The notes: a model not told the origin generated them from the sequence alone. Counted from the stretch's first letter, positions 13,401 to 26,184 are shown. The stretch: DNA of 64,000 nucleotides from Epiperipatus broadwayi (GCA_028023455.1 JAQFVV010000457.1:312001-376000); one strand, 5' to 3'. Translations and numbers: made by a program.

Positions 13401-14095
13401 CTATCTGGAAAAAATCTAAATTAAATGGAAATTCTCAGCTTTCAGAAAAGATGTCCAAGTTAGATATTGATTTCACACTTATTTTATCTTATTTTTCTGT
13501 TCTCATGTAATTTTATAAATTGATAAAATGTCATATGGTTTTTAATAATAACACAAGTATGACTAGATCACTATTAGGATTTATATCTCAAAACTTCTGA
13601 ATTCTATAATATAGGAACACTTTGAATTTATATAATTTATTTGTAAATAGCCTATAATTTGTGTTTCAATTATATATACTTTTAAATAATAACTTTCCTT
13701 GAAATAAAAAAGAAAATTATTTAGTTTTTTGTATATATAAAATTGATAAAAGTATTTATGTACCCCTTTTTTTTTTTGGTAGACATATAGAAAATATTTT
13801 ATTTATATGATATTCATTGTAAATGATATGTTTTATAATGCAAGAGACAAGAAATTGAATGATTAATTACTGGAAGTCTTTTTCAGAAAGATCAATAGTT
13901 TGGGAATGTGCAAAAAAATAGAGACTATACTATTTGCTATCATTACATTTAATATTTAGTCATTTGTTAGTAAATCTGTAAGTCATTCTGTTAATTATCA
14001 TGATGAAGTTTATTTTTTGTCTGGTAATCTTATTTAGTAATATTTTCACTTTATTGTTATTTTATGATTAATGTATTTATCTTCTTTTTACACAG
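10451..14095. other. SLC35A4 intron, AT-rich
   Basis: No coding frames. Somewhat less AT-rich patches at 10965-11055 and 12060-12310 are unclassified repeat-like DNA. Many A and T tracts. Confidence 0.4.
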
Positions 14096-14284
14096 GTTGG
14101 GAATGGTCTCATCATGTCTGTCATTATGAAATATGCAACCAATTTAACTCGTCTCTTTTTAATATCATCAGCCATGCTGATTACTTTAATATTATCTATT
14201 ATATTTTTAAATTTAAAATTAAATGTATATTTTTGTGCAACATTTATTTTAGTTTTAGTTGCATTAAAATTATATCACAAATAA
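14096..14284 (+). CDS. SLC35A4: SLC35A4-like transporter, last coding exon
   Basis: After a pyrimidine-rich acceptor (cttctttttacacag) the exon continues in phase 0 for 62 residues to TAA. It contains NGLIMSVIMKYATNLTRLF, then a hydrophobic helix, a short polar turn (NLKLNV), a second hydrophobic helix and the end LKLYHK. This is the signature C-terminus of SLC35A4: NGLLMSAVMK-GSSITRLF, two helices, then a basic tail (recalled family knowledge). The lysine and the T-R-L-F motif lie in the conserved region that contributes to substrate transport across the SLC35 family. AATAAA hexamers occur over the stop (14280) and at 14414-14419, either of which could serve as polyadenylation signal. A longer frame overlapping this exon from 14071 is a shadow. 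Confidence 0.92.
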   Translation, partial: VGNGLIMSVIMKYATNLTRLFLISSAMLITLILSIIFLNLKLNVYFCATFILVLVALKLYHK

Positions 14285-14614
14285 AATATTTATTTTAAAA
14301 AAATATTTCTGAATTTAATTATTGACCAGAAAATTTATTATATGTATTTTATCATCTTTTTTTTCTTCACTTATATAGTTATATAATGTCAAGGTTATTA
14401 ATGAATTTTATTTAATAAATAATATATATGTAAATTATCTTTGCAGCTTTGATCACAAGTAACAAATTTATATTAAGATTTAGATTTACAGTATAATTGG
14501 GCAATTTTATACAAAATTCAATATTTTTATTTATTTGGTAGAAAATTTACAAACATATTAATGTGAACAGCATTAGTCTCATGTAAAATGTCCTATTCTT
14601 GCTATATGTTATTC

Positions 14615-14766
14615 AGAATGTCCAAGTAGTTCATTTTATTACAGTTACAGATTTCAGGACATTGATATTATGTTTTCTAAAGTCCCCCTAGAATGTCCAA
14701 GTAGTTCATTTTATTACAGTTACAGATTTCAGGACATTGATATTATGTTTTCTAAAGTCCCCCTAG
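14615..14766. repeat. Perfect 75-bp tandem duplication
   Basis: A 75-bp unit starting agaatgtccaagtagttcat and ending agtcccccta occurs twice head to tail (14615-14689, 14690-14764) with no difference seen. It lies about 330 bp after the SLC35A4 stop. Identity implies a recent event, or an assembly artefact. Confidence 0.9.
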
Positions 14767-15220
14767 ATCTATATGTCATATTTTTTAATAAATTCTCAAA
14801 CACTTTTTTTTTTTGGATTCATGGTGATTTTAAAAAAATAATATAAAATTAATTAACCTATTATTTTACAAACACTGATTATCAGTATTTAGAAAGAACT
14901 GTATGATTTTTAAAAAAGAATCCTAGATTATATTTTTACAATTCACAATTTGATTTGATCAAAATAAAGTTATATTGATAATGTGTGTTCATAACTGAGT
15001 TTACATATATATAGAGAGGGTGGGAAAGTAAAAGAGATCTATAAATATGTGGTTAGATGGATAAATCTAAAAAGAAAACAAAGCATTATATATAAAGACA
15101 GAAAAAGAATATATATATATATCACTATGATGGTCAAATATCCAATATAATTTATTTGTCCATAATGTTGTCACAAACACATAAATAAATAATCAATCAA
15201 ACAAGATTGAGATAAACAAC

Positions 15221-15300
15221 TATTAATAAGTATATTTAAATAGTACTACTCAATGGAGATGAAAGCCGGTTTGATAACTATTTAAATATACTTATTAATA
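15221..15300. repeat. Perfect 24-bp hairpin
   Basis: TATTAATAAGTATATTTAAATAGT (in two parts: TATTAATAAG, TATATTTAAATAGT) at 15221-15244 has its exact reverse complement at 15277-15300, around a 32-nt loop with gaaagccggttt. It is flanked by TA repeats; it is a possible miniature foldback element. Confidence 0.8.
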
Positions 15301-15739
15301 TATATATATATGTCTGAAAGTTTGTGATGATGGTATTTTAGTAATAATTATATGTTGAACTATTTATCATCTAACATTAATTGTTAAATGTCTTTAGAAA
15401 AATTTAAACTTTTAAAATACATTTAAGTGTTAGAGAGTGTTTTCCAAACATTATGGATTATCACACTAGATTATTTATGGGATTATTTGCCCATTATCAT
15501 GTGAGCAACTTCTTTAAATTTTTTTCTATGTATTTTTTCTTTCTGTAAAGTATTTTTGTCTTTTCCCAATTGAACACATGTTCATTGGTATATACAATGT
15601 CTAATAATCCTATAAGTCAATCCAGTGTGGGAATACTCAATGTATGGAAGCCTCTAATTAACATTGGTCTTAGGAAAAGTATTAAAAAAAATATTGAAGG
15701 ACTCAGAAGGATTTGAATCATGAAATTTCTATTATCTGT

Positions 15740-16062
15740 TGCCTTTGACAGAATAGTTCAGTTGTTTAGACTATTGCATTGAAATTCAATATTCAAGAAT
15801 CTAAAAATGTAAGTTTGATTCCAGAGCTAGTATTGTCACTGATCAGACCAGAAACACTTGAAGAAGAATGGAGAATAATCTACTCGCAACATTGTGTAAT
15901 TGCTAACCTGTGTTGTCTATTTAAGTGTTATTTCAAATAAGTTGTTTATATTTGAAAAGTTTACAATTTTCTATACATTCAACGTTTAATAATAGATGAT
16001 AGAAATAATCGAACATATTATCACATCTAATATACCATCATCATAAATCTTCAGGCAAATAC
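15740..16062 (+). mobile_element. tRNA-derived SINE, copy 1
   Basis: A degenerate A box (AGTTCAGTTGTTTAGACTA, 15755-15773) is followed by a B box (GTTTGATTCCAG, about 15813) at tRNA spacing. The body contains gaccagaaacacttgaagaa, and the tail has catcatca and ttcaggcaaa. It is homologous to 44690-45003 along its length. RNA polymerase III promoter boxes plus a shared non-tRNA body define a SINE rather than a tRNA gene; no acceptor-stem pairing remains. Confidence 0.75.
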
Positions 16063-16257
16063 ATTTTATTTTGATTCATTTTTCTGTATTTTTTTTTGTT
16101 TTGTTTTATAAATTTTTGAGTGTGTGTTTTTAGTAGATATTTCTTTTTATTTAAAACATATTGGTTTTTTTAGTGGATCATTTTAAGTAAGTAGAATAAA
16201 AAAGTTATTAGTAATAATTCATTATTTATAGAGGAATGATGAAAAACAAAATAATAT

Positions 16258-16510
16258 TCATAGGCTTGCCAAGTCTTGAGTGGTGTCTCATTAGTTTTAC
16301 TCAATTTCTATGAATAGCTAAATACCCATTTACCTACCAAAGTTGGATAACTGGGGCAGATACCTGAGAGAAAAATTTCTAAGCTTTTTGAAAAAAAAAA
16401 AAATTAGTCTTGTATTGAACCCTAAGTTATAAGCATGGTAAGTAGATGTGCTATCTAGTATAATAGAGTCCTGCTAAATAATTTTTTGAGACTTGCTTCA
16501 ACAATAAAAT
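16258..16510 (-). mobile_element. tRNA-derived SINE fragment
   Basis: On the minus strand a tRNA-like head (tagcacatctacttaccatg, then AGGGTTCAATAC as B box, about 16470-16415) precedes a body that ends with gacaccactcaagacttgg near 16270. The family differs from the 15740/44690 pair. Confidence 0.6.
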
Positions 16511-16519
16511 TAATTACCC

Positions 16520-19470
16520 ATCCTGCTGATGAAAAATAAGACTAATATCAATTGTGTAATTAATATATCTAAGAATATGTGTAGATAGCATATTTCAATT
16601 ATAGATAATTAGAAGAATAAATCTTTTCACATGACATGATGCAGAACAACATTAGCTTCAACTATTCTCACACCAATTTGCAGTTAATTGCTATAAGAAA
16701 TTATAAAACAAAGGCATTAAGAATGCCAGCATTAACATTATTAACAATGAGATGTGGATTTGTTTACATTTCTTTAGAGAATCTTTAAGATAATTGTGAA
16801 ACCCTTTTAATATTTTATTAACAATCTTGATTGTGTATGCATATATAGTATATTCTACTAATTAAGTGCTACTCTGGAAAAAAAATTATATATATAAACT
16901 AAATAATTCACGCAGGATAAATTTTCAGAATATATAAATAAAATATAATAAAAAGCTTGTTAAGGAAGGTGGAGTATTTGTTTTTTATGCTTGGATTATT
17001 CTGTGGTTTCATTCATAAATCTTAGGTTATATTTTGTGATGATAAAAAACATGAATACAAAAAAGTTTTTAACCTGAAAAATATATAATTATTTTAAGTC
17101 AACTAATCAAAAGGTTTATTACAAGTTATGAATTATTTTCTAGTGAATTCAATCACATTATTCATATAAAAAAAGAGAAAATCTACAGTTTTGTACCATT
17201 TCAATAATATTTTATACAATAGTTATACAAGGTAATAACCTTTTAAAAAATATGTTAGTTTATTTAAATTGTTACATAAACGATCATATAAAATATTTTT
17301 TATATGAAATGTTTTAAGCCACATTTTATTGAGGCTGTTAATTGCTTTTCATAAAAATAACTTTTAAAAAAAGGAAATCTGTCTGTATGCTTGAAAAGAA
17401 AAAGTTTTTGATGAATATGTTATACTAATGCTTATGGGTGTTGGACATAATACTTGTCATAAAAAAGCAATATAGAAACTACAGAACATTTTGCAAAGTG
17501 TAAATGTATATTGCAAAGAATACGAGATAGTGATAATGAAATACATGAACAAAGAACAAATGTGTTCATTAAAAAAAAAAAAAGAAATTGAATTGTTTTT
17601 TATTAAACAAGATTTTAAAAGAATTGTCAGTAAATTGATAATTTAAGTCAAATGGATTTCATGAGATTGCAAGAAATGTAAAAAAAGACCACATAGAAGA
17701 TAGATAAACAAAGAAATCTCAATATAAAGAAGAAAATTTATGTTTGATGAAACTGAACTATATTCTATCTTTGGAGAAGAAAATGGTTATAATATATCCC
17801 ATTACATGTGGCGAAAATTATAGTTTAAAGGCAAAAGCAGTATTTCAAAAATAATTTTAATTAGAGTGATACCAAAAAAGATGCTTAAGGCAAGCAATGA
17901 AAAGAAATAGTTTTAAAATATATTTAACTATGCTATATCTTTATAAAAATTATGTTCACATACAAATAAATTATTAGAAATAGTGTTAAAAAATATGATA
18001 GAATATGTAAATTGGTATCTAAAAAAGAAAAAAAAATGTTATGAAGATTATATATTCTAAAGAACTAATTAAAGTTAATATTAATATTGAAGATGAAGAC
18101 ATATGATACAAATAAATAAAACATTTAGATATAAAAAAACATGTTAGAAAATAGAAAAAACAATGTCTGCAATATCATGTCTTAATATTTTTCTAGGCTT
18201 AAAAAAACATATAGAACAAATAATAAAACTCATCTATAATATATGAATAGAGGAATAACAAAAATGATTGACTTAGTAGATTTTACAAAGTTTGAATGTA
18301 AATGGGAAAAAAAGGGGGGGGGATGATCAAATATGGTACTAAAGAAAAAAGAATTTTTGAAAAATAAAAAAGTACGTGTATGCATGAAATATTTATTATA
18401 GGTAACATCTTTCATGTGTTTTGAAGAAGAAAAAGCTGTAATAGCATCTCGTAAATTACTGTAAAATTTCATATTTATTAGTTTATTTCTTTGTAGATCT
18501 TACAATAAAATCATTCAGGATCACAATAACCTCTAAAAACAAGAAAAGTAAGCATTCTCATACTTATATTAAGTTAATATTATTGTGGCCATGTTGAAAG
18601 TTAAAAACTGATTTATATTAAGCAGACTTCAAAATTTAATTATGAGCACTGTTTTGGGTAAAATCTTCACTAAAATAAGCATATTTAAAAACTTCAAACA
18701 ATAAATATTTGCTCTACTGTCCACAGGATGGCAACAAATACTTTCCTCAGATTGATGAACTGTATGGTTAATGCCTTAAAAGAGATGATTTAAACTTATA
18801 AAAAAAAAATTTGATTTCTCAATGAAAAATAAAACACTGCAAATTAAAGTAAGACAAAAATACACATTTAGTGCTAAAATCATTTTTCACTTTAAATCCT
18901 CATTACATCGTTTTTGATATCATTAATTCCAAAATTTTTCCAATAATACTTTTCTCATTTTTTTAATTAAATTACTATTGGAGTGACAATTTTTGTATGA
19001 AAACTACAAAACTATTTCCTGAGGATTTCTATCCTATTAAATGCTTTCCTACAAAAAATCAATATCCTGAATATTTAGGCAAAGCTTGATTTCATAAATA
19101 GTGTTGTTTTAATATACAAAAAGCAACAATTTATCAGTAAATTTTTTAGTGAAAATAGATCATGTAAAGAAAAATTTAAAATGATTAAAAAAGAATTGAA
19201 TATCTGGAGTTTTGTAAAATGGTATGAAAACAAGTTATAATAATGTGAGAAAATATAATTGATAATTAACAAGGAAAGCTATAAATGAGAAGTATCAAAA
19301 GGTAAAACAACATTGGCATTTGTAGAAAATTTATATCTGTGATAAAAAGAAAATATGGAAGTATTATTAAAAAGAGAAATGACATCATAAAAGAATTATA
19401 TAGTGATAGGGAACAACATAGAGTATTTCTTACAATTACTACATCTGATGTGCATTTTACGTGAAGAAAT
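16520..19470. other. A-rich degenerate DNA
   Basis: Long purine-rich plus strand with broken frames. It may be the remains of an older plus-strand retroelement, but no motif is preserved. A G9 run sits near 18314. Confidence 0.3.
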
Positions 19471-19479
19471 AAAGCATTC

Positions 19480-19890
19480 AATTAAATATGTGAAGAAGGG
19501 AAAAGTTTTAAGAAATGATGAAATTCTTATTAATATTTTAAAAGAAATAGAAAAATTGTTGTGAAAGAGATATACAAAATGTATGATAGAGGTATCATAG
19601 ATGATTAAAAGAATGAAATAGTAATTTGGCCTTTAGTAAAGATATTAGAAATTACCAAAGTTATTGCCTTTTATCAGTTGTATACAAAATGGAAACAATT
19701 GACATTGCACTATTTTATAATGTCTTTGAGATAATCTGTCCAATTCAACAAAAGAATCATTGTACAATATTGGACTTTATTGAAGAACATAATGATTGGT
19801 GTTATGATTTCACAATGATATTTTTTAATTTTTACAGAACTTATTTATGTGCAACTTTTCTAATGCCTTCATATTGCCGCAATTTCATAT
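19480..19890 (+). pseudogene. Possible RT fragment of a LINE
   Basis: In mixed frames it reads YDRGIIDD then KDIRNYQSYCLLSVVYKM and IICPIQQKNH. This resembles the RT N-terminal stretch 'P--WK---I--L-KKGD--N-YRPISLL-V-YK---' and the following 'I---Q-GF' of non-LTR retrotransposons. No catalytic box is seen, so it is weak. Confidence 0.4.
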
Positions 19891-19974
19891 AATAAATTAG
19901 ATAAAATAATAGCTAACTTAGTTGCAGTAGTTATTTCCCAGTAATAAAATAGCATATCTTTTAGCTTATTAAAA

Positions 19975-20910
19975 GTAGAAACAGCACATTAAAGTCTGTG
20001 CTGTACTCAACATTTAAAATGTACACCATTCCATTTATAAAACTATCAAGATATTTAAACTGGTTTGCATTTTCAAATTGATAACCATCGAAGCTAAAAG
20101 CAGATTTTCTTTCAATCACTGGTGATAAAGAACTTTTTGAACATTAATTAATTAACCAAAGTTTTTATGTATTGCATTCAAATTCTTAAGTACGTTTGAT
20201 AAATTATCTTTTGAACTGGTAAAAGTAGCAGAATTATTGGTCTATGATAAATACAAAAAGTTTTTGTTTTTGCTTTCAATCACTTTCAACTAAAAATTAT
20301 ACAATTAAACCTGTAGGTTTGATTAAGTCACATAAACAATTCCAAAAATCACTCATAAAAATTGAAAACTATGTTGGAGTAAGTTAAATATCATTGATTA
20401 TCACTTGTTTTATTTAAAATAACATGAGTTTTCACTGCTATAATAATATTTCCTCTCATTCCATCGTATAAAAGCTATGTAATATGAATAAATTTTGGTG
20501 TGCAATCAACTGAGTACTTATGTATTAGACCTGCTGCTTGTGTTTGCGATGGCAGAATGTTGTATCTTTCTTCAGTGGAGAGGAGTGATTGCTACAACAG
20601 AATACCATAGTTTAGTGACTTTTTAATGGTATTCTGCTATCTCAACCTCTCCCCCACCCCCCAGCTGGAGAAAGATTCAGCATTCTGCCATTGTAAACAC
20701 GGAAAGCAGATCTAATACATAATTACTATCAACTGATTTCAAATAATGCAAAAAACATGTTTAATTAACTAAATCAAATGTTTTGCAAAACCAATAAAAA
20801 CAATATATAAATTACTTTTTTGTGTGACACATTTTTTGGGGGATTTATCTGGGAACAAAAACTATGTCTCTAGTGCTTCTTGATTTTCTAAATCCACATT
20901 GAGTTTTCAC
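19975..20910 (-). pseudogene. Non-LTR retrotransposon RT fragment, copy 1 (split)
   Basis: Minus-strand reading shows INQ-, SSLSPVIERKSAFSFDGYQF and NQFKYLDSFI, the region after the RT active site ('LINE-KT-V' and 'HFTYLGS'). It aligns with 26690-27560 through shared stretches such as aattaattaaccaaa and aatatgaataaatt. It is interrupted at 20513-20727 by a foldback element whose empty site is preserved in the other copy. All frames are broken. Confidence 0.65.
20513..20727. mobile_element. 0.2-kb foldback transposon with 8-9 bp target duplication
   Basis: The ends are inverted repeats: left AGTACTTATGTATTAGACCT, right (reverse complement) AGTAATTATGTATTAGATCT. Similarity continues inward through gatggcagaatg and atctttct almost to the centre, so the element is close to a full palindrome. 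ATCAACTGA flanks both sides (20505-20513 and 20728-20736), a duplication of 8 bp, or 9 if the following A is counted. The homologous LINE copy near 27300 (aaagattaatttcaaat) lacks it. Eight bases would suit hAT, nine Mutator-like. Confidence 0.85.
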
Positions 20911-21129
20911 CCCCAATGTGTGCATTAAAGCCACTAAGAAGACAGATTCAGAGTTTGAATAATATTGATACAATAATACCATCTAGAAAGGAATAAAATC
21001 TTTTTCTGAATTGTTTATATATATTAAAATGTAAGAATTGATCAAAATGAATACATATACATGTTTTAATACTATTAATCTTTTACTGATACATCTACAA
21101 ATTTCTAAAATAGAAATATCAAATTAAAT

Positions 21130-23400
21130 CTTACAAAATTCCTTCAGATAATATTCTTTCATTTGATGATCTGCCCTCCCAAAAATAATTGTAATTATCT
21201 ACCTGTTCAATTAATTTTTTTCTTTTAAGTACATCATCATTTTCAATCATTGATATATTGCAAAGCAAAGGTTTCTCCAAATTTAATCCAGTTTTTCTGA
21301 TCTCTAACTCTCTTCTCCACATCACACAAGCAAATTTCATCCATCAATCTCACATTTTCTGTACTTTTTTATAATCTTTTGGATTTCAATTAACCATCTG
21401 TTATCTTTTCTAGCAATATGTTCACCCCAGCTCAATTTCAGTCTTAATTTTTTTAATGATGACAGTAATGATACTTGTTCTCTCGTTAATGAATTTCATT
21501 TTTGACTTCTTGTTACTTTTAACATACATCTCTATACTCTATTGAATGATCTGAAGTCTTTCATATTTGTCTTTTGATAAGTGTCCAAGTCTTACATTCA
21601 TAAGTAAGAATTGGTAAAATACATTTATTAAAAACTTTCCTTTTAAACAAATAGACACATTTTCTTTTAATATTAAGTTATTTTTATCAAAAGCATTCCA
21701 TCATCAAGTTTAATTTCATGTTTAACTTCATTCATTATGTATCCATTTGTATTAATAATTTTACCAAGGTATTTGTAGTTGTTAACTTCTTATAATTCAT
21801 TATTATCAATCTTTATTAAATTCATTAAACATTACTTTGTTTTTCATTTATCTTTGGTTCTACTTTTTTTTACTCTCATCTGGAAACTCTTGCAACATTT
21901 CGTGAAGTTCTAAATCATTATTTTCAAAAATAATAAGAACATCTGCAAAATCTAGATGACTTAAATAATCTCTATTTATTTTTATCCCCTTAGCTTCCCA
22001 TTTTAATTCACAAAATATTTATTATAATATTGCTATAAAAGTTTTGGAGATATGGAATCATGCTGTTGTACACAGTTCTCAATGTTAAATTCTTAGTATC
22101 TGTTGCATTTTGATAAATATTCTTTTGAATATGATAGTGTCAGGAATCTATATCTTGATGAACTACCAATGCTTTAATCACTGAAAAAATGTTTATAGAT
22201 TCAAATGCCTTTTTATATTATATGAATCCAAAGTATAATGGAAACTCATACTCATTAGCCTTTTCCATAACTTCTCTCAATGCTTGGATGTGATCCACTG
22301 TGCTAAAACATCTTTTAATCCTTGTTTGTTAAAAATCAATGTTTGCCTTAGATGAATTATTATTTTGGTAAAAAAATTGCATAGAACTGATGTGTATAAT
22401 TTTTAATAGATTCTTTATCATTTTTCTATTAACATTGCATTCTTCTAATCATCTGGTTCATCTTTATTATTTAGATATTTGTTATATAACCTTGTTAACA
22501 TTTTTTTTTCTATTTCTTCATCTTCTTTTGAGGTATTAATCATAATTTTATTATTTCTGAGAGGTTTTTTTCCTTCTAGATGTAATTGCAAGTGTCCCTT
22601 CTCTATTTAATGTGCTGGACAATTCAGAAAGTGTAGTAGTAATAAGGAATGCTTAATTTTCTTGTTCTTTATTAGTATGATTTTTTAAATAACTCTTCCA
22701 TTCATTCCATGATGTTATTTTTTTTTTAATAATAATTCTGTCTTCTTTTTATTGCAGAAATAAGTTCCTACCAATACCAAAATATTATTTTACACTTTTG
22801 AGACTTATTTTCTTCAATAGCTTTTTTCACTAATTTACAATTATACTTCTAATATCATTATTAACTCTTTACAATGCTCTAGATATTCACTTCATCTTAA
22901 TGGACTGTTTTTATCTATGTTTATATTCCTTGTTTTCTCAAGCAATCTCGTTACTCTGTCTGATATACCATCAAAATCCACAATAGTGTTCTTTTATTTT
23001 TTATTTATAATGACTTCTATTCCACTTGTGCTTCTAATATTTATGCTTTTGTAGTAAAGTACATGACTAATTTTTAAATCAATTGTCTCTTTACCTTTTC
23101 ATCTAACTTCACAATTTTTTTTCCAATTTGTGGTATACTTTTTCACTTGAAAGTGATCTGCAGTTATACTTACCTAAATAAAAAGTTAATGTTGAATGAA
23201 AGCTTGGGTCCACAATCATATAATTTTTAACACTCTCTTCCTTCAGTCACCAGCCACTGCCTTGATTGATGTCTTTACAACCTTTGCGAATAAGGACCAC
23301 AATTTAGTTTTTTTTTGTCATGATTGTAAACATCTATTTCACTAAAAAGTTCATTCACATATACATTCATTCTGCCTAAAAGAAAACTCAAATGATATTT
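21130..23400 (-). pseudogene. RTE-type LINE, degenerate ORF
   Basis: On the minus strand, frames with stops read in the RTE order. LTRLYNKYLNNKDEPDDWKN-like text lies near 22480, KLWKRLMS-S near 22270, and KWEAKGIKINRDYLSHLDFA near 22000-21950. There DVLIIFENNDLELHEMLQEF replaces the usual FADDIVL...LQEML block. KRKVFNKCILPILTYECKTW lies near 21640-21580, matching 'KRKVFNQCILPVLTYG-ETW' of RTE elements. A final ORF piece is at 21340-21131. The active site has lost an Asp (FADV). The upstream endonuclease was not resolved above 23200. Confidence 0.8.
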
Positions 23401-25735
23401 TAATTAAGAACTATTAGGCAACTGAAAAAAGACCTTGGTGTTTTTTGATCTTAAATTCAAAAAACAATAAACTCCCTCGCTGTCTTATGCATGTTGGTGA
23501 AAAACTCTTTGTTTGTATAGTATATGAATAAGCATATAGTAATAACAATTGCAAAAACAAGAGCTTATGAAATAGACATTAGAAATTTGTTCCGCTTGGT
23601 TCTTTTAAGATCTCAACAAGGAATCAAACTTCTTTCTGCAGACTACTTTGGTTAAAAGAAGCTTAATTACAAATACTGTTTTCAGTTTAATTTTGACCAG
23701 TTTGCATTAAGATACTTTTATATATCTATATTTTAAAAAAAAAAAAAGAATTAAAATTATTACTGCCACTATCTTCTGCTTTACAACCACTCAAATTAAC
23801 TTGAGATCTATACTTTCTAGTCGAAAGCACTTAGAAATAAGTCAAAATGTGTGCGCGATTTTTAATTACTTCGATCATATTTTTAGAATGAAATTATATC
23901 TATCTGTAAAGTCGATATATAATAATAATAAAAATAACTGATTGTGAATTTAATTTATATTATTATGGATTACAAATTATCTTATCTTTTTTTTTTTGTC
24001 TTTTAATGACTAAAAATATTTATCTCCTCTTGCTGATAATACTGATTTCAAACTACACGTCAACGATTTCAACATAGTAATATATTTCAAATAATAATTA
24101 ACTTGGAATATTTTCTTCAAAGTTATAAAAAAATAAGTCTACAGAATGAAATGTAAAGAGAAAAAAGTTTTCTGATCTGGGATGCAAAACTGATTAGAAG
24201 ATAATCAAACTACAGTAATTGTAGAACATTAAAAGTAGGTTTTTCTTTAAAATTTTATTTTAACTTTAATCAAATATATATAAAAGTAAATGTTTTTCTG
24301 AGAAATTTTCTTTCGAAAAAAAAAAAAAGACTTGATTTTTATTTTTAATGTGCATATGCGGGTGTATGTTTATTGTCTGATGCATCGATTTTAATAAGCA
24401 TTTTAGCACATTTAATTACATAAAACGTAATAATCAACGGTTAGTTGCTTGAAAAGTAATGAGAGTTAGAACATAAGAAATAACGATTGAGCCTCAGTCT
24501 AGGAATCTTTAACTCTCGAGTACATCATTCTGTTCAACCGATTGGATAAATTTGCCACAAATGATTGCCGGCGGAGAAAATGTTTCTCTAGTTATATGAT
24601 TTAATAAACAAATTGCACTAGTTTTTAAACTATTGTGTCTTAGTACTGTATTTGTAATGATACATTGTAAGGTCCGAATCTCTCCAAAATGTTAATAATA
24701 AGTTGAAAAATATTAAATATAAGATACCATCAGATAATTAATTATACAACTAAAACTTAGATAAAATGATAGATTCAGAATGGTGACCAACAGGATTATA
24801 ATTTTATTTATGTATTTTTTTAAAAAAAATTAACAAGTTTTAATAATTATTAATTTAGAATCATTATTAGCAAACATTCATAAATGAGAATATTTCGACT
24901 TCACCCATACACTTATATACTATGATTAATCATTATTGTGGAAGAAAGTATGTAACCAATCAAATTAGTTCACAATGTTGCTGAATTACACACACACCTT
25001 AATTAATCTTGCAAGTTATCAACCTAGTAAAAAAGATAATAGAATGACCTTTCTCACTATATGTAAATAAATTTTGAAAAAAAAAATAAAATCTCTACAC
25101 AATCGGGCGGTATTTAAATTGCAAATCATGCTATTATTTGGGATGTGGAGATATAAATATTCAAATTTCTAGCACATCTGATGATTAGAAGGAGTTTTAC
25201 AAGAAATATTATATATATTTTATATGGCACAAATTTTTTTAACATCTATATACATACCTATAAAACAATTTCATTTAAAAATCATACTCATTAAGATATC
25301 AACAAAAATAATTAATAAACAACTAGAATAACATGGTTATGAAAAATAAGCTGTATAATGTGTTCTCACTAAGACTCATCCTTTTTTCATTCTTCATGAG
25401 ATGAAAATTAGTGATAATGAAATGGAAAATATATAATACTTACACATTATGTTTTTAAATTTTAAGCACAATTGCCTATTTAGATAGCAACCATTTTTGT
25501 GATGCTTTTTACAATCACAGCAACAAGATTTGCATTATGAATTAAGAAAATTGATTTTTTTTTTTTGCTTAAGAAAATTATTTTTTGGCTAGAATAATCC
25601 CAAGTTACAATGTTAATAATTATAAAAATATATACGAGAGTGATCAAATAAGGTTAAAATTTAAAAAAAAAAAAAATTGGAAAAAGGTTAGTTACAATTA
25701 TTGGAAAAAATTATATCAATTGAGAGAATTATAAA
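23400..25735. other. AT-rich, nothing recognised
   Basis: No ORF, tRNA boxes or inverted repeats recognised. 24360-24600 has slightly more CpG than its surroundings but no promoter motif that I can defend. Confidence 0.35.
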
Positions 25736-25738
25736 TCA

Positions 25739-25823
25739 GAGTAGCGCGACAGCCTTACAAGCGGTTGCCCGGGTTGCGGGTTCGCGCCCCGGCCGATGCT
25801 ATGACACTTAAAAAAAAAAAAGA
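25739..25823 (+). mobile_element. 5'-truncated tRNA-SINE with poly(A)
   Basis: A sharply GC-rich island holds gtagcgcgacagcc and a strong B box (GGTTCGCGCCCC), then ccgatgctatgacactt and an A12 tract. A tRNA-like half followed by oligo(A) is a retroposed SINE end. It has retained far more CpG than the rest of the window and is probably recent. Confidence 0.65.
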
Positions 25824-26184
25824 AAATAAATTAAGATTAAATATATAATATAAAATACTTAAATTTAGACGTAATGAAAAATACTTTAGTAATGACAAAA
25901 AAGATTTAATATAATTATTTAAAAATATTAATCAACAATATATAAAATTATGCAGTAGAAATATCTCATTTAAAGATTTCTTTATAAGTTAGTCTTCCAA
26001 TTTCTAACAAATCCTAAATTTATTTCTGGATCAACATAAAATAATATAAAGAAATAATCCAATATTTTCGCTATTTAAATATAATTATTTTCAAAGGCAC
26101 CATAAATCAAAAAAATAATATCACATGATCACCATTTTCATTTTGGACTCAAAGCTTTATAGTTAGCTAATACGGTAAAAGATG

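Noticed and set aside
14071-14298. 75-codon plus-strand frame over the last SLC35A4 exon
   Set aside because: It runs in another frame and starts before the splice acceptor; the exon's phase-0 frame is the conserved one.
24360-24600. CpG-richer patch as a promoter
   Set aside because: No exon downstream, no core promoter motif; composition alone is weak.
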